NCBI GenBank assembly: GCA_017510725.1
Contig: JAFWMD010000016.1
Span: 1-64,000 of the forward strand
Source: Mogibacterium sp.
GTDB taxonomy: Bacteria; Bacillota; Clostridia; Peptostreptococcales; Anaerovoracaceae
DNA length: 64,000 nucleotides
Reading direction: 5' to 3'
Numbering within the stretch: the stretch's first letter is position 1; every line of letters begins with the position of its first letter. This document shows positions 8,072 to 16,211 of the stretch, in pieces. The notes beneath the pieces are model-generated. The model worked only from the letters and a program-made list of their open reading frames with translations, did not search any database and was not told the DNA's origin. Both the position numbers and the translations under genes were made by a program.

Positions 8072-8932
8072 TCAGTTCTCCTTTTCCATCTCGCTCAGAC
8101 GTTCAAGTATCGCATGAGCTGCAATGTTTCCTTCACCGACAGCCTTCGCTATCTGATAAGGCCTGCCCGTGCAGTCGCCAGCAGCGTAAAAGCCTTTAAA
8201 ATTAGTCTCCTGGCTGCGGTTTACCACTATGTGCGCTCCATCCATCTCAAGACCCGGCATTACCGTTGAAGGTGCAATGGCAGGTCTCAGGATGAAGATA
8301 CCGTCTACATCGATCTTTGTGCCGTCCGTAAGTTCGATCGAGTCGCATTTGAATCCACCGTCCAGCTTCTTCACAGGGAGCTTCAGGATCTCAGCGTTTT
8401 CTGCATCAGTGGTGTATCCGAAGCTGGTATAAATATACAGCTTCCCGCATACCTCTTCGAGATACTTTATGTCGTGTGCCATGCGCTCATCCGTACAGTA
8501 CACGGCTGCTGTCTTTCCCTTGTACAGGAATCCGTCACATGTTGCACAGTAGCTTACGCCTGCACCGAGCAGCCTGTCCTCATTCTCCATTCCCTTGGCA
8601 GCTGCAATACCAGCAGCAAGCAGCACCGTACGCGCCTCAAACATCTCATTGTCTGCGAGCACCATGAAAGTGCCTCCCATGTCAGCGATATTGGTAACAC
8701 GCTTATCTACAGGCTCGAGTCCCATCTCTTCTGCCTGCTCGCGGAACTTCTTATTGAGGTCAGGTCCCGAAACCATAGGTACGCCCGGATAGTTCGCGAT
8801 CTTCTCGGACTTGCCGACCTTATCGCTCAGCTCATTTGAGCCAAACCAGATGATATCCTTGTTGTGCAGCTTCAGAGTAAGTGCTGCAGAAAGGCCCGCA
8901 GGCCCAGTCCCGATTATTGCTACATCAAACAT
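8072..8932 (-). CDS. Thioredoxin-reductase-like flavoprotein
   Basis: A 286-residue member of the TrxB family. It has the FAD site GTGPAG at residue 8, the redox pair CATC (YCATCDGF), and the second FAD motif AAGDC near the end. The NADPH-binding signature GGGDSA, normally about 15-20 residues after CATC, is missing: the stretch reads AAVYCTDERMAHDIKYLEE. This recalls the ferredoxin-dependent flavin thioredoxin reductases known in clostridia, which lost pyridine nucleotide binding. A low-potential donor would suit the neighbouring NifH-like system. No thioredoxin gene is in the window. Confidence 0.88.
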   Translation of the reverse strand: MFDVAIIGTGPAGLSAALTLKLHNKDIIWFGSNELSDKVGKSEKIANYPGVPMVSGPDLNKKFREQAEEMGLEPVDKRVTNIADMGGTFMVLADNEMFEARTVLLAAGIAAAKGMENEDRLLGAGVSYCATCDGFLYKGKTAAVYCTDERMAHDIKYLEEVCGKLYIYTSFGYTTDAENAEILKLPVKKLDGGFKCDSIELTDGTKIDVDGIFILRPAIAPSTVMPGLEMDGAHIVVNRSQETNFKGFYAAGDCTGRPYQIAKAVGEGNIAAHAILERLSEMEKEN

Positions 8933-9000
8933 AGTTAACCCTATTTCTTAATCAACAGATAAATACATCACAAAAGTTCCTCTCTCGGGTACGCCTCGCG

Positions 9001-9184
9001 GCTCAAAATTTGCGACGCATAATGCTATCTATGAATCTAACGGCGTTGCCGTAAGGTAGATAGCATTGGCCTTCGGAGGCCAAGCTCCTCCGGCACGGTT
9101 CCGGGCTCGAACTTCGCAGCTATGCTGCTCGTTCTCCCCTCGTAACCGGCTGCAAATTGGCCCCTCGTTCGGATACTTTTGAGC
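9001..9184 (+). repeat. Intergenic repeat element, copy 1
   Basis: This stretch between the flavoprotein gene and the hypB pair holds no gene. Its core at 9021-9092 contains an 11-bp perfect inverted repeat (AATGCTATCTA with TAGATAGCATT) around a CGGC/GCCG hairpin and the string TAAGG. A second hairpin CGGAGG/CCTCCG follows. The same 72-nt layout recurs on the other strand at 57273-57344 with a different but still paired outer stem. GCTCAAAA at 9001 and TTTTGAGC at 9177 may mark the ends of a larger unit. Confidence 0.75.
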
Positions 9185-9193
9185 TGTATTATG

Positions 9194-9871
9194 CTACATT
9201 GCTTTTGACAGCTCAATCTGACGACGGAGCCAGCTGATCCAGGCATCGAATCCTTCGCCTGTCTTTGCCGATACGAAGAATATCTCCGACAGAGGATTCA
9301 GTGCGTGTACTCTCTCAACGAATGCATCGTCATCGAACGCGAAGAACTTACGCGTATCTGTCTTGTTTACGAGAACTGCCTGTGTGACCGTGAACATCAG
9401 AGGATACTTCAGCGGCTTGTCATCGCCTTCAGGTACTGAAAGGATCTCTATATTGATGTTAGCGCCTGTATCCTGCTCAGCTGTGCAGACCAGGTTTCCG
9501 ACGTTCTCCAGGAAGACCAGATCGAGATCTCTGGTGTCGAACTCGTTGATCGCAGCCTGTGTCATCGATGCATCCATGCAGCATTCGCCGCCTGTGTGTA
9601 CCTGCATCGAACGTACGCCTGCTTCTGCCATCTTCTCTGCATCAACAGTTGCCTCGATGTCTGCTTCCATAACGCCTATGCTATACTCTCCGCCCAGCGC
9701 TTCGATTGTACGCAGAAGCGTTGTAGTCTTGCCTGCTCCAGGCGATGCCATCACGTTCACCAGGAAAGTGCCGTTTGCCTTGTTCTGAGCCCTTACTTCC
9801 GAAGCGATACGGTCGTTTTCTTCAAAAATACCTACGTTTACATCTATTACTCTTACATTGTTTTCTGCCAT
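9194..9871 (-). CDS. hypB: HypB-type GTPase, variant copy
   Basis: About 225 residues from the ATG at 9871. The upstream gene's stop lies in its ribosome site, so the longer reading from 9928 is not used. It is a SIMIBI GTPase with P-loop ASPGAGKT and NKTD base-recognition motif, of the family that loads nickel into [NiFe]-hydrogenase (and helps urease). In HypB the G-domain metal site is Cys-His with a later Cys. Here the stretch reads GGECCMD, so Cys97-Cys98 replaces Cys-His, with Cys129 kept. The N-terminal CxxCGC motif and His-rich tract are absent. No hydrogenase or hypA is in the window, so the client is unknown. Confidence 0.88.
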   Translation of the reverse strand: MAENNVRVIDVNVGIFEENDRIASEVRAQNKANGTFLVNVMASPGAGKTTTLLRTIEALGGEYSIGVMEADIEATVDAEKMAEAGVRSMQVHTGGECCMDASMTQAAINEFDTRDLDLVFLENVGNLVCTAEQDTGANINIEILSVPEGDDKPLKYPLMFTVTQAVLVNKTDTRKFFAFDDDAFVERVHALNPLSEIFFVSAKTGEGFDAWISWLRRQIELSKAM

Positions 9872-9882
9872 GTCTTTCACCC

Positions 9883-10560
9883 CTATCCAATGTATTCCAG
9901 GATCTCCTTGGCACGCTCGCCGACCCATTCGGACAGCGCGATTATGCCTTCACCTGTTGCTGCCGACACCATGAACACAGGTGCATCAGGGCAGCACTCA
10001 GCTACATACTGCTTGAATTTCTCCGGGCTGAAGTCAAATGCCTCCATGGCATCGATCTTGTTGACGACTACTACGTCAGCCTTTGTGAACATCAAAGGAT
10101 ACTTGAGCGGCTTGTCGTCTCCCTCAGGTACCGACAGAATCACAAGGTTGATCTGTGCTCCGGTATCAAACTCCGCAGGGCATACCAGGTTGCCGACATT
10201 CTCAAGAATTACGATGTCGAGGTCCTTCGAATTGATCTCATGAAGGGCCTGACGGCTCATGTCCGCATCAAGGTGGCACATGCCGCCTGTGTGGAGCTGT
10301 ACCGAAGGGATGCCCGCATCCAGCATTGTCCTGGTATCTACATCACCATCTATGTCTGCTTCGAGCACTCCCACCTTGCAGAGCAGTCTGAGCTGCTCCA
10401 CCAGTCTGAGTATTGTGGAAGTCTTGCCGGAGCCCGGCGAACTCATTACATTGATATAAACAGTCTTTTCTGCTGCCAGTTCTTCACGAAGCTTGTCCGC
10501 ATCCGCATCGTTGTCTGCGAGAATGCTTTCCTTAAGGTCAATGATCCTTACTTCTTCCAT
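9883..10560 (-). CDS. hypB: HypB-type GTPase, canonical metal site
   Basis: A 225-residue paralogue of the next gene, eleven bases apart. The P-loop is SSPGSGKT and the base-recognition motif NKID. The metal site is of standard type: GGMCHLD gives Cys95-His96, and NLVCPAE gives Cys127, the same numbers as in the Methanocaldococcus protein. The family forms a GTP-dependent dimer that binds nickel at its interface. Two tandem hypB genes with one altered site suggest division of labour between metals or clients. An AGGAAG ribosome site precedes the ATG. Confidence 0.9.
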   Translation of the reverse strand: MEEVRIIDLKESILADNDADADKLREELAAEKTVYINVMSSPGSGKTSTILRLVEQLRLLCKVGVLEADIDGDVDTRTMLDAGIPSVQLHTGGMCHLDADMSRQALHEINSKDLDIVILENVGNLVCPAEFDTGAQINLVILSVPEGDDKPLKYPLMFTKADVVVVNKIDAMEAFDFSPEKFKQYVAECCPDAPVFMVSAATGEGIIALSEWVGERAKEILEYIG

Positions 10561-10847
10561 TCCATTATCTTCCTTTCTGTATATTTATCCCCATACTCAT
10601 TCCTTGTCTTTGGCCCCGACTCGGGTAAGACGTTTCAAAAAAGCAAAAAATACAGGGATTTTTCTTTATATTATCCAACTTTTTTACTTTAAAAGTCCTT
10701 TGGAAACGTGTATTATATGCTACTCGTATGGTTATATGATATAATATTGTGTTGTAAATTACATTATATGACTAAGATTCAGTTAATGCACGAATTATAT
10801 AGAAACAATTCTTTCAGCGCAAGACAGAAGCGCATTGGGCCAGAATC
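10561..10847. other. Intergenic region, divergent promoters expected
   Basis: No gene is seen. The region is AT-rich near its right end, with TATAAT at 10740-10745 and related ATATGA/TCATAT pairings, and must hold the promoters of the hypB pair (left) and the acyl-CoA synthetase (right). A clear -35 box could not be assigned. Confidence 0.4.
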
Positions 10848-12689
10848 ATGAGCAGAAAATACACAGAAGCAGAATACAGGAACATCAAAAGGCGTGAGCG
10901 CGAGGTCATCGAGCAGATGCTTGCAGAGCTCAAAAAGTCCAAGGACAAACGTTATCTCTTCAAGGAGAAACACGTTGTGACCGACCTTAAGGACATGCTC
11001 AACTACAGTGCGAATGAACATCCGGATCTTCCGCTCTTCATGCAGAAGTACAAACCGAATCAGCCTTTCAGAGAGATCAGCTTCCGTCAGGCACTTGAAG
11101 ACGTAAACGCGATCGGTACCGGCCTTCTCGACCTCGGTCTTGAAGACAGGCATATCGGACTCATCGGACGCAACTCATCTGAGTGGGGTGAATCCTACCT
11201 CGCGATAGTCGGCGGCGTAGGTGTCGTGGTACCTCTCGACAGGGAGCTTAATGAAAGCGAACTGACACAGCTCACCGTTAAGGGAGAGCTCGAGGCAGTC
11301 ATCACTATCAACAACAAGTATTACGAGATCTTCAAGCGCATAAAGGCAGGCGGCGAAACGAATCTCCGCTATGTCATCAACGCAGACATGGATGAAGATG
11401 AAGATGCCGAAGCCGGCCTCATTTCGTGGAAGAAGCTCCGCGAAGAAGGCCGCCACATGGTATGGAACGGAGACCGCCGCTACATCGACGCTCAGGTAGT
11501 TAATACCGACCTCGCTGCGATCATCTTCACATCCGGTACGACCGGCGTGGCAAAGGGCGTAATGCTCTCGCACCGCAACCTGATGCTCGACACCATGCTC
11601 GTACAGTCCATGTTTGAAGCACGTCCTAAGGACATCTGCTTCTCCGTGCTGCCGATGCATCACTGCTACGAGTGTACCGCTACCTTCCTCAGCTGCGTAT
11701 ACAGCGGAGCAACGGTCGCGTTCAGCCGCGGACTTAAATACATCCGCAAGGACATTCTCGAAGTAAGGCCGACCATCATGCTGGCCGTGCCTGCAATCTT
11801 CGAGAACTTCCACAATAAGATAAGACGCTCGGTCGCAGACAAACTCAGCGAAAAGCAGATGAAAGTCTTCGAGCTCATGGACCGTGAGGCCAGCCGCTTC
11901 AAGGTAAAGCTGCCTAAGAAGGTCACGAAGGACATCGAGGCTGTGTTCGGAGGCAGAATGCATACTATCATCTCAGGCGGAGCACCTATCGACGGAGCCA
12001 TTCTCGATTCGTTCTGCAATATAGGCTTTAACGCCATCCAGGGCTACGGGCTCTCGGAGTGCGCACCTATCGTGGCTCTCAACCCTGCAAAGCGCAAGTT
12101 CATGAAAAACTCTTCAGCCGGCCACATAATGCCGTTCACCGAGTGCAAGATACTCGATGCTGACAGCAACGGAATCGGTGAGATATGCTTCCGCGGACCT
12201 CAGGTAATGATGGGATACTACAAGGACCCTGAAAACACTGCCGCAGTGCTCGATGAAGAGGGTTGGTTCCACACAGGGGACATCGGATACCTTGACCGCG
12301 ACAATTACGTGTTCATCACAGGCCGCAAGAAGAATGTTATCATCGCCAATAACGGCAAAAACGTCTTCCCGGAGGAGCTCGAAAGCTACCTGCAGGCACT
12401 GCCTGTCGTGGCTGAGTCCATGGTCTGGGGCGGTGACCGCGATCCTAACTCACCATGGAACGGTATCTGCGCAACAATCAGGCTTGATAAGGAAGTTCTC
12501 GAAAGAAAGCTCGGACCTGACTACACAGCTGAGCAGGCAGAAGCACTGATCGATGCAGAGGTCGACAAGATCAACAGCGATCTGCCGAGATTCAAGAGGA
12601 TCGCCCACGTGATAGTGCGCGACCGTGAATTCGACAAGACTACAACTAACAAGATAAGGCGCTTCGTAGAAGACAACAGGCGGGCATAA
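10848..12689 (+). CDS. AMP-forming acyl-CoA synthetase
   Basis: A 613-residue ANL-superfamily adenylate-forming enzyme resembling long-chain fatty acid-CoA ligases. Motifs in order are the P-loop FTSGTTGVAKG (about residue 230), YGLSE, the hinge region GWFHTGDIGYLD, and GRKKNVIIANNGKN with a C-terminal lysine-bearing domain. It should activate a carboxylic acid with ATP and join it to CoA, probably a fatty acid; the chain length cannot be read. The ATG lacks a strong ribosome site. It stands alone, with a terminator downstream shared with the convergent gene. Confidence 0.85.
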   Translation: MSRKYTEAEYRNIKRREREVIEQMLAELKKSKDKRYLFKEKHVVTDLKDMLNYSANEHPDLPLFMQKYKPNQPFREISFRQALEDVNAIGTGLLDLGLEDRHIGLIGRNSSEWGESYLAIVGGVGVVVPLDRELNESELTQLTVKGELEAVITINNKYYEIFKRIKAGGETNLRYVINADMDEDEDAEAGLISWKKLREEGRHMVWNGDRRYIDAQVVNTDLAAIIFTSGTTGVAKGVMLSHRNLMLDTMLVQSMFEARPKDICFSVLPMHHCYECTATFLSCVYSGATVAFSRGLKYIRKDILEVRPTIMLAVPAIFENFHNKIRRSVADKLSEKQMKVFELMDREASRFKVKLPKKVTKDIEAVFGGRMHTIISGGAPIDGAILDSFCNIGFNAIQGYGLSECAPIVALNPAKRKFMKNSSAGHIMPFTECKILDADSNGIGEICFRGPQVMMGYYKDPENTAAVLDEEGWFHTGDIGYLDRDNYVFITGRKKNVIIANNGKNVFPEELESYLQALPVVAESMVWGGDRDPNSPWNGICATIRLDKEVLERKLGPDYTAEQAEALIDAEVDKINSDLPRFKRIAHVIVRDREFDKTTTNKIRRFVEDNRRA

Positions 12690-12722
12690 AAGCTTACAGA
12701 TGCAGCCGTAAAAGTATTAATG

Positions 12723-12755
12723 AAAAAACGGATGGCACATGCCGTCCGTTTTTTG
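12723..12755. terminator. Bidirectional terminator
   Basis: A ten-base stem (ACGGATGGCA with TGCCGTCCGT) is flanked by A6 on the left and T6 on the right, between convergent genes. It can serve both strands. Confidence 0.85.
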
Positions 12756-12779
12756 TGTTTTGTTCTGTGCTGCTCTTTT

Positions 12780-13271
12780 TCAGTTGAATTGTATAGAATC
12801 GATCAGCAGCTGCATGCCGCGCATCTGCTCTTCAGTTACAGTGTTGTCTGAATTGGCAAGGTAAATCTCAATCACATAATCCCCGTCAAAGATATATGCG
12901 GCTCTGTTCACCTTTTCATGATCGTCCATGCTGCGCCAGCCTATATAGCAGTCCCTGCCGTCTACAGTCATCATCTCTGCTTCATTCAGGCTGCCGGCAG
13001 CTTCTTTTGCATCTTCACGCCCGCCATACGGCGTGCATCCGCGGAAGCTGAAAATCGAAACAGCCATATAACCGTCGGCGTTTTCGTACGTGATCTCAGA
13101 GACAGTTTTTCCGTCATCCTGCCAGTATGAAGTCAGACCTTCGCTCCATCCCTCAGGAATATCGTACGAAATAAGACTGGCAAGGCCTTTCGGTCTTGCC
13201 AGAGTCCGCATCAAAACCACTGATGTCAGCGCTAAAACGATAACCGCAATGATAATGATTTTTTTCTTCAT
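12780..13271 (-). CDS. Hypothetical membrane-anchored protein
   Basis: A 163-residue protein with one N-terminal hydrophobic segment (residues 3-23) and no lipobox, so it is probably anchored in the membrane with the rest outside. The outer part, from IPEGWSEG to IDSIQFN, has the look of a PsbP/DcrB-like single-domain fold, but this is a weak impression. The start codon directly follows the pta stop (TAAATG), so it is likely co-translated with pta. No function is offered. Confidence 0.65.
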   Translation of the reverse strand: MKKKIIIIAVIVLALTSVVLMRTLARPKGLASLISYDIPEGWSEGLTSYWQDDGKTVSEITYENADGYMAVSIFSFRGCTPYGGREDAKEAAGSLNEAEMMTVDGRDCYIGWRSMDDHEKVNRAAYIFDGDYVIEIYLANSDNTVTEEQMRGMQLLIDSIQFN

Positions 13272-14282
13272 TTAGAGTGCAGCTGTGATAATGGACATCC
13301 TGTAGACTTCTTCTGCGTCGCAGCCTCTGGAAAGGTCGTTGATAGGCGCATTGAGTCCGAGCAGGATCGGTCCGTAAGCAGCATAGCCACCGAGTCTCTG
13401 AGCGATCTTGTATCCGATGTTGCCTGCCTCGATGATCGGGAATACGAATGTGTTCGCATAACCTGCAACCGGTGATCCAGGGAACTTCAGCTGGCCGACT
13501 GTAGGCGATACAGCTGCGTCGAACTGCATCTCACCGTCGATGGCCATGTCAGGGTTGAGCTCCTTGGCGATCTTTGTAGCCTCTGCAGAGAGAGCAACAG
13601 TGTTGCCCTTGCCGGATCCCTTTGTGGAGAAGCTGAGCATTGCTACCTTAGGATCGATACCGAAAGTTCTTGCGCATTTCTCGATCTCAACTGCTACCTC
13701 AGCGAGCTTCTGAGCGCCTGTAAATGTAACATTGCCTTCCTTGTCCTTGCTGTCCTCATACGAAAGGTTAACAGCGCAGTCGCCCATTGCGATCGTTCTG
13801 AGGTTCTCGTCTCCGCCTTCTCTTGTGAGGATGAAGCAGGAGCTTACGAGGTGAGCACCCGGTTTTGTCTTAACGAGCTGGAGTGCCGGGCGGATGGTAT
13901 CAGCTGTGGAGTATGTAGCTCCGCCGAGCAGGCAGTCAGCCTTGCCCATCTTTACGAGCATGGTGCCGAAGTAGTTGCCCTTCTTAAGAGCGGCAGCGCA
14001 TTCCTCTTCAGTCATTTTGCCCTTTCTGAGTGCTACCATGGTCTCGACCATCTCAGCCATTCCTTCGTACTTCTCCGGATCGATTATCTCAGCCTTGCTG
14101 ATGTCGAATCCCTTTTCAGCTGCTGCAGCCCTGACTTCCTCTTCATTGCCTACGAGTACAACGCCCATGAGTCCCTCAGCAAGAAGTCTTGCTGCTGCTT
14201 CCTGTATGCGGGCATCGGAACCTTCTGTGAAAACGATTGTCTTTGGCTCTGCTTTTACTTTTTCAATCAGTTTGTCAAACAT
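13272..14282 (-). CDS. pta: Phosphate acetyltransferase
   Basis: A 336-residue enzyme of the short Pta type, which interconverts acetyl-CoA and acetyl phosphate. Together with acetate kinase it makes ATP in fermenting anaerobes; no ackA is nearby. Family marks are VFTEGSDARI at the N-terminus, the ATYSTADTIRPALQ segment and SFSTKGSGKG with the later DGEMQFDAAV. Length matches the family. It leads into the small membrane protein gene with no gap. Confidence 0.95.
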   Translation of the reverse strand: MFDKLIEKVKAEPKTIVFTEGSDARIQEAAARLLAEGLMGVVLVGNEEEVRAAAAEKGFDISKAEIIDPEKYEGMAEMVETMVALRKGKMTEEECAAALKKGNYFGTMLVKMGKADCLLGGATYSTADTIRPALQLVKTKPGAHLVSSCFILTREGGDENLRTIAMGDCAVNLSYEDSKDKEGNVTFTGAQKLAEVAVEIEKCARTFGIDPKVAMLSFSTKGSGKGNTVALSAEATKIAKELNPDMAIDGEMQFDAAVSPTVGQLKFPGSPVAGYANTFVFPIIEAGNIGYKIAQRLGGYAAYGPILLGLNAPINDLSRGCDAEEVYRMSIITAAL

Positions 14283-14368
14283 GTTCTGTCTCCATAAATA
14301 GTTAAAGTAGCAATATTTTATTACCGCTCTTATTGTATCAATGTGGCATCGAAATTTAAATACTTTTG

Positions 14369-14407
14369 TTGACTGTATATAGAAACGTGTTTATACTTTG
14401 TATATAC
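14369..14407 (+). promoter_or_regulatory. mazEF promoter with flanking inverted repeat
   Basis: TTGACT at 14369-14374 and TATACT at 14392-14397 are 17 bases apart, a near-consensus sigma-A promoter. GTATATA (14375-14381) and TATATAC (14401-14407) form an inverted repeat around the -10 box. That is where a MazE/MazF complex would be expected to repress its own operon. Confidence 0.75.
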
Positions 14408-14422
14408 AAGGAGGTGTTTCTT

Positions 14423-14665
14423 ATGCAGCTAACATTAAAGCAATGGGGCAACAGCAGCGGCATACGCTTCACCAAAGAATTCATGCAGCGTGCCGGTATC
14501 AAGCCTAATGATACCCTGAATGCAGAGATCGTCGATGGTAAAATAATCCTGACACCTGCTTTCCGCCACAGAAGTCTCGAAGAAAGAGTCGCCGAATACG
14601 GCGGCGTTCTTGACTTATCTGAAGAGATGGACTGGGGTGAGCCTGTCGGAAGAGAGGTCTGGTAA
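14423..14665 (+). CDS. mazE: MazE-type antitoxin
   Basis: Eighty residues from the ATG at 14423, which has AAGGAGGTG just upstream. The N-terminal half is an AbrB/MazE swapped-hairpin DNA-binding domain (LKQWGNSSGIRF, then VDGKIILTP). The C-terminal half is acidic and tryptophan-bearing, as expected for the part that wraps around MazF. It binds DNA and neutralises the toxin encoded immediately after it. The earlier in-frame start at 14366 lies inside the promoter and is rejected. Confidence 0.9.
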   Translation: MQLTLKQWGNSSGIRFTKEFMQRAGIKPNDTLNAEIVDGKIILTPAFRHRSLEERVAEYGGVLDLSEEMDWGEPVGREVW

Positions 14666-14974
14666 ATGGCTGCATTCGAACAGGGTGACCTTCTTAAGGT
14701 AAACGGCATATCCTTCCCGGTGATCGTCGTAAGCAACGATCTTTTTAACAGCACCGGCAAGGCTGTCGTTTGTCCTATAGAAAAAAATACTTCAGCGGGT
14801 CCGCTGCATATCGAGCTGACTGATGCCCCTGTCGAGGGATATGTGCTTTGCGAGCAGGTCAGATATCTTGACCTGTCATCGAGGCGCTTCAGTAAGCTCA
14901 GCAACACACGCTATTTCGACATCATGAATATCTCCGATGCTGTAATGGGGATTTTCGATTATCAATCATTTTAA
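14666..14974 (+). CDS. mazF: MazF-type endoribonuclease toxin
   Basis: A 102-residue protein of the MazF/PemK/CcdB fold. It starts FEQGDLLKV (normally GDI...), keeps the VVCPI strand and ends with a helix carrying the RYFDIMNISDAVMGIF stretch. These toxins cut mRNA at short motifs; the recognised sequence cannot be read from the protein. The start codon follows the mazE stop without a gap, as is usual for the pair. Confidence 0.88.
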   Translation: MAAFEQGDLLKVNGISFPVIVVSNDLFNSTGKAVVCPIEKNTSAGPLHIELTDAPVEGYVLCEQVRYLDLSSRRFSKLSNTRYFDIMNISDAVMGIFDYQSF

Positions 14975-15001
14975 ACCAGCTTCTGGGTTGGAGGTTCTGA
15001 T

Positions 15002-16195
15002 ATGGACAAAAAGAAAATAATTCTCGGGATCTCGGGCGGTATCTCCGCCTACAAGTCTGTATACGTAGCAAGCGGACTCAAGAAAAAGGGATATGACGTC
15101 CACGTAATCATGACAGACGGCGCCGCGAAGTTCGTCACACCGCTTACGTTTGAGACCATGAGCGGCAACAAGGTGGTAACTGACGTTTTCGATCCTGCCA
15201 ACGAGACGCCTACCGAGCATATCACTCTCGGGCAGTCGTCAGATCTGGTGCTGATAGCTCCAGCAACAGGCAATACGATTGCCAAGCTCGCACACGGCAT
15301 AGCAGACAACATGCTGACTACAACAATGCTGGCATGCACCTGCCCTGTTCTCATCTCGCCGGCAATGAATACGGCGATGTTCGAGAATCCGGCTACACAG
15401 GCTAACCTCGAAATTCTTCGCGAGAGAGGTTATACGATCATTGAGCCGGCAGAAGGAATGCTGGCATGCGGTGTTGAGGGCAAGGGAAAGATGCCTGAGC
15501 CTGACGTGCTTATCGACTACGTTGAACAGTGGGTCGAAAAAGATAAAGACATGGCAGGCCTTAAGGTTCTGGTGACTGCAGGTCCAACACAGGAAGCGAT
15601 CGACCCGGTACGCTACATTACTAATCACTCGAGCGGCAAGATGGGTTACGCGATAGCAAAGATGGCTGCAAGGCGGGGAGCTGAGGTGACTCTCGTTTCC
15701 GGAAGGACAGCTCTTCCTAAGGAACGCTTCGTCGAGACAGTAGATGTACTGAGCGCTCAGGATATGTTCGATGCTGTGACATCGCGTGCTCCTGAGATGG
15801 ATATAATCATTAAGGCCGCAGCCGTTGCGGACTACAGGCCTGCAGAAGTCGCGACCGAAAAGATCAAGAAAAGCGATGCCGAGGCCGGACGCAGCATTGC
15901 GCTCGAACCTACGAAGGATATCCTCGGAAATCTCGGCACGAACCGCAAAGAGGGACAGTTCCTCTGCGGATTCGCCATGGAGACGCAGAACCTGCTCGAA
16001 AACGCAGCCGCAAAGCTGGTTAAAAAGAACATAGACATGATCTGCGCCAACAGTCTGAAAACAAAAGGGGCAGGATTCCAGGGCGATACCAATGTGATCA
16101 CGATCCTGACTAAAGACGGCATGAATCAGCTGCCGCTGATGAGCAAGCTTGAAGCGGCAGACGCAATACTCGATGAGATAATGAAGAGGCGCTGA
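15002..16195 (+). CDS. coaBC: Phosphopantothenoylcysteine synthase/decarboxylase
   Basis: A 397-residue bifunctional enzyme of coenzyme A synthesis. The N-terminal CoaC flavoprotein domain (residues 1 to about 185) shows GGISAYK, the catalytic histidine in EHITLG, APATGNT, the PAMN motif and the ACGVEGKGKM flap with its cysteine. The C-terminal CoaB domain (from about 190) shows VTAGPTQEAIDPVRYITN and joins cysteine to 4'-phosphopantothenate with CTP. Ribosome site GGAGG is nine bases before the ATG. The next gene starts 16 bases on and is probably co-transcribed. Confidence 0.96.
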   Translation: MDKKKIILGISGGISAYKSVYVASGLKKKGYDVHVIMTDGAAKFVTPLTFETMSGNKVVTDVFDPANETPTEHITLGQSSDLVLIAPATGNTIAKLAHGIADNMLTTTMLACTCPVLISPAMNTAMFENPATQANLEILRERGYTIIEPAEGMLACGVEGKGKMPEPDVLIDYVEQWVEKDKDMAGLKVLVTAGPTQEAIDPVRYITNHSSGKMGYAIAKMAARRGAEVTLVSGRTALPKERFVETVDVLSAQDMFDAVTSRAPEMDIIIKAAAVADYRPAEVATEKIKKSDAEAGRSIALEPTKDILGNLGTNRKEGQFLCGFAMETQNLLENAAAKLVKKNIDMICANSLKTKGAGFQGDTNVITILTKDGMNQLPLMSKLEAADAILDEIMKRR

Positions 16196-16211
16196 TCCAA
16201 AAGGAGAATTC

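Noticed and set aside
9872..9928. Longer N-terminus of the second HypB
   Set aside because: It overlaps the end of the first hypB gene, and the ATG at 9871 has a better ribosome site and matches the family start.
10779..11963. Minus-strand frames within the acyl-CoA synthetase gene
   Set aside because: They are antisense shadows of a strongly conserved enzyme, with no family likeness and no ribosome sites. The same holds for many other overlapping frames in the window.
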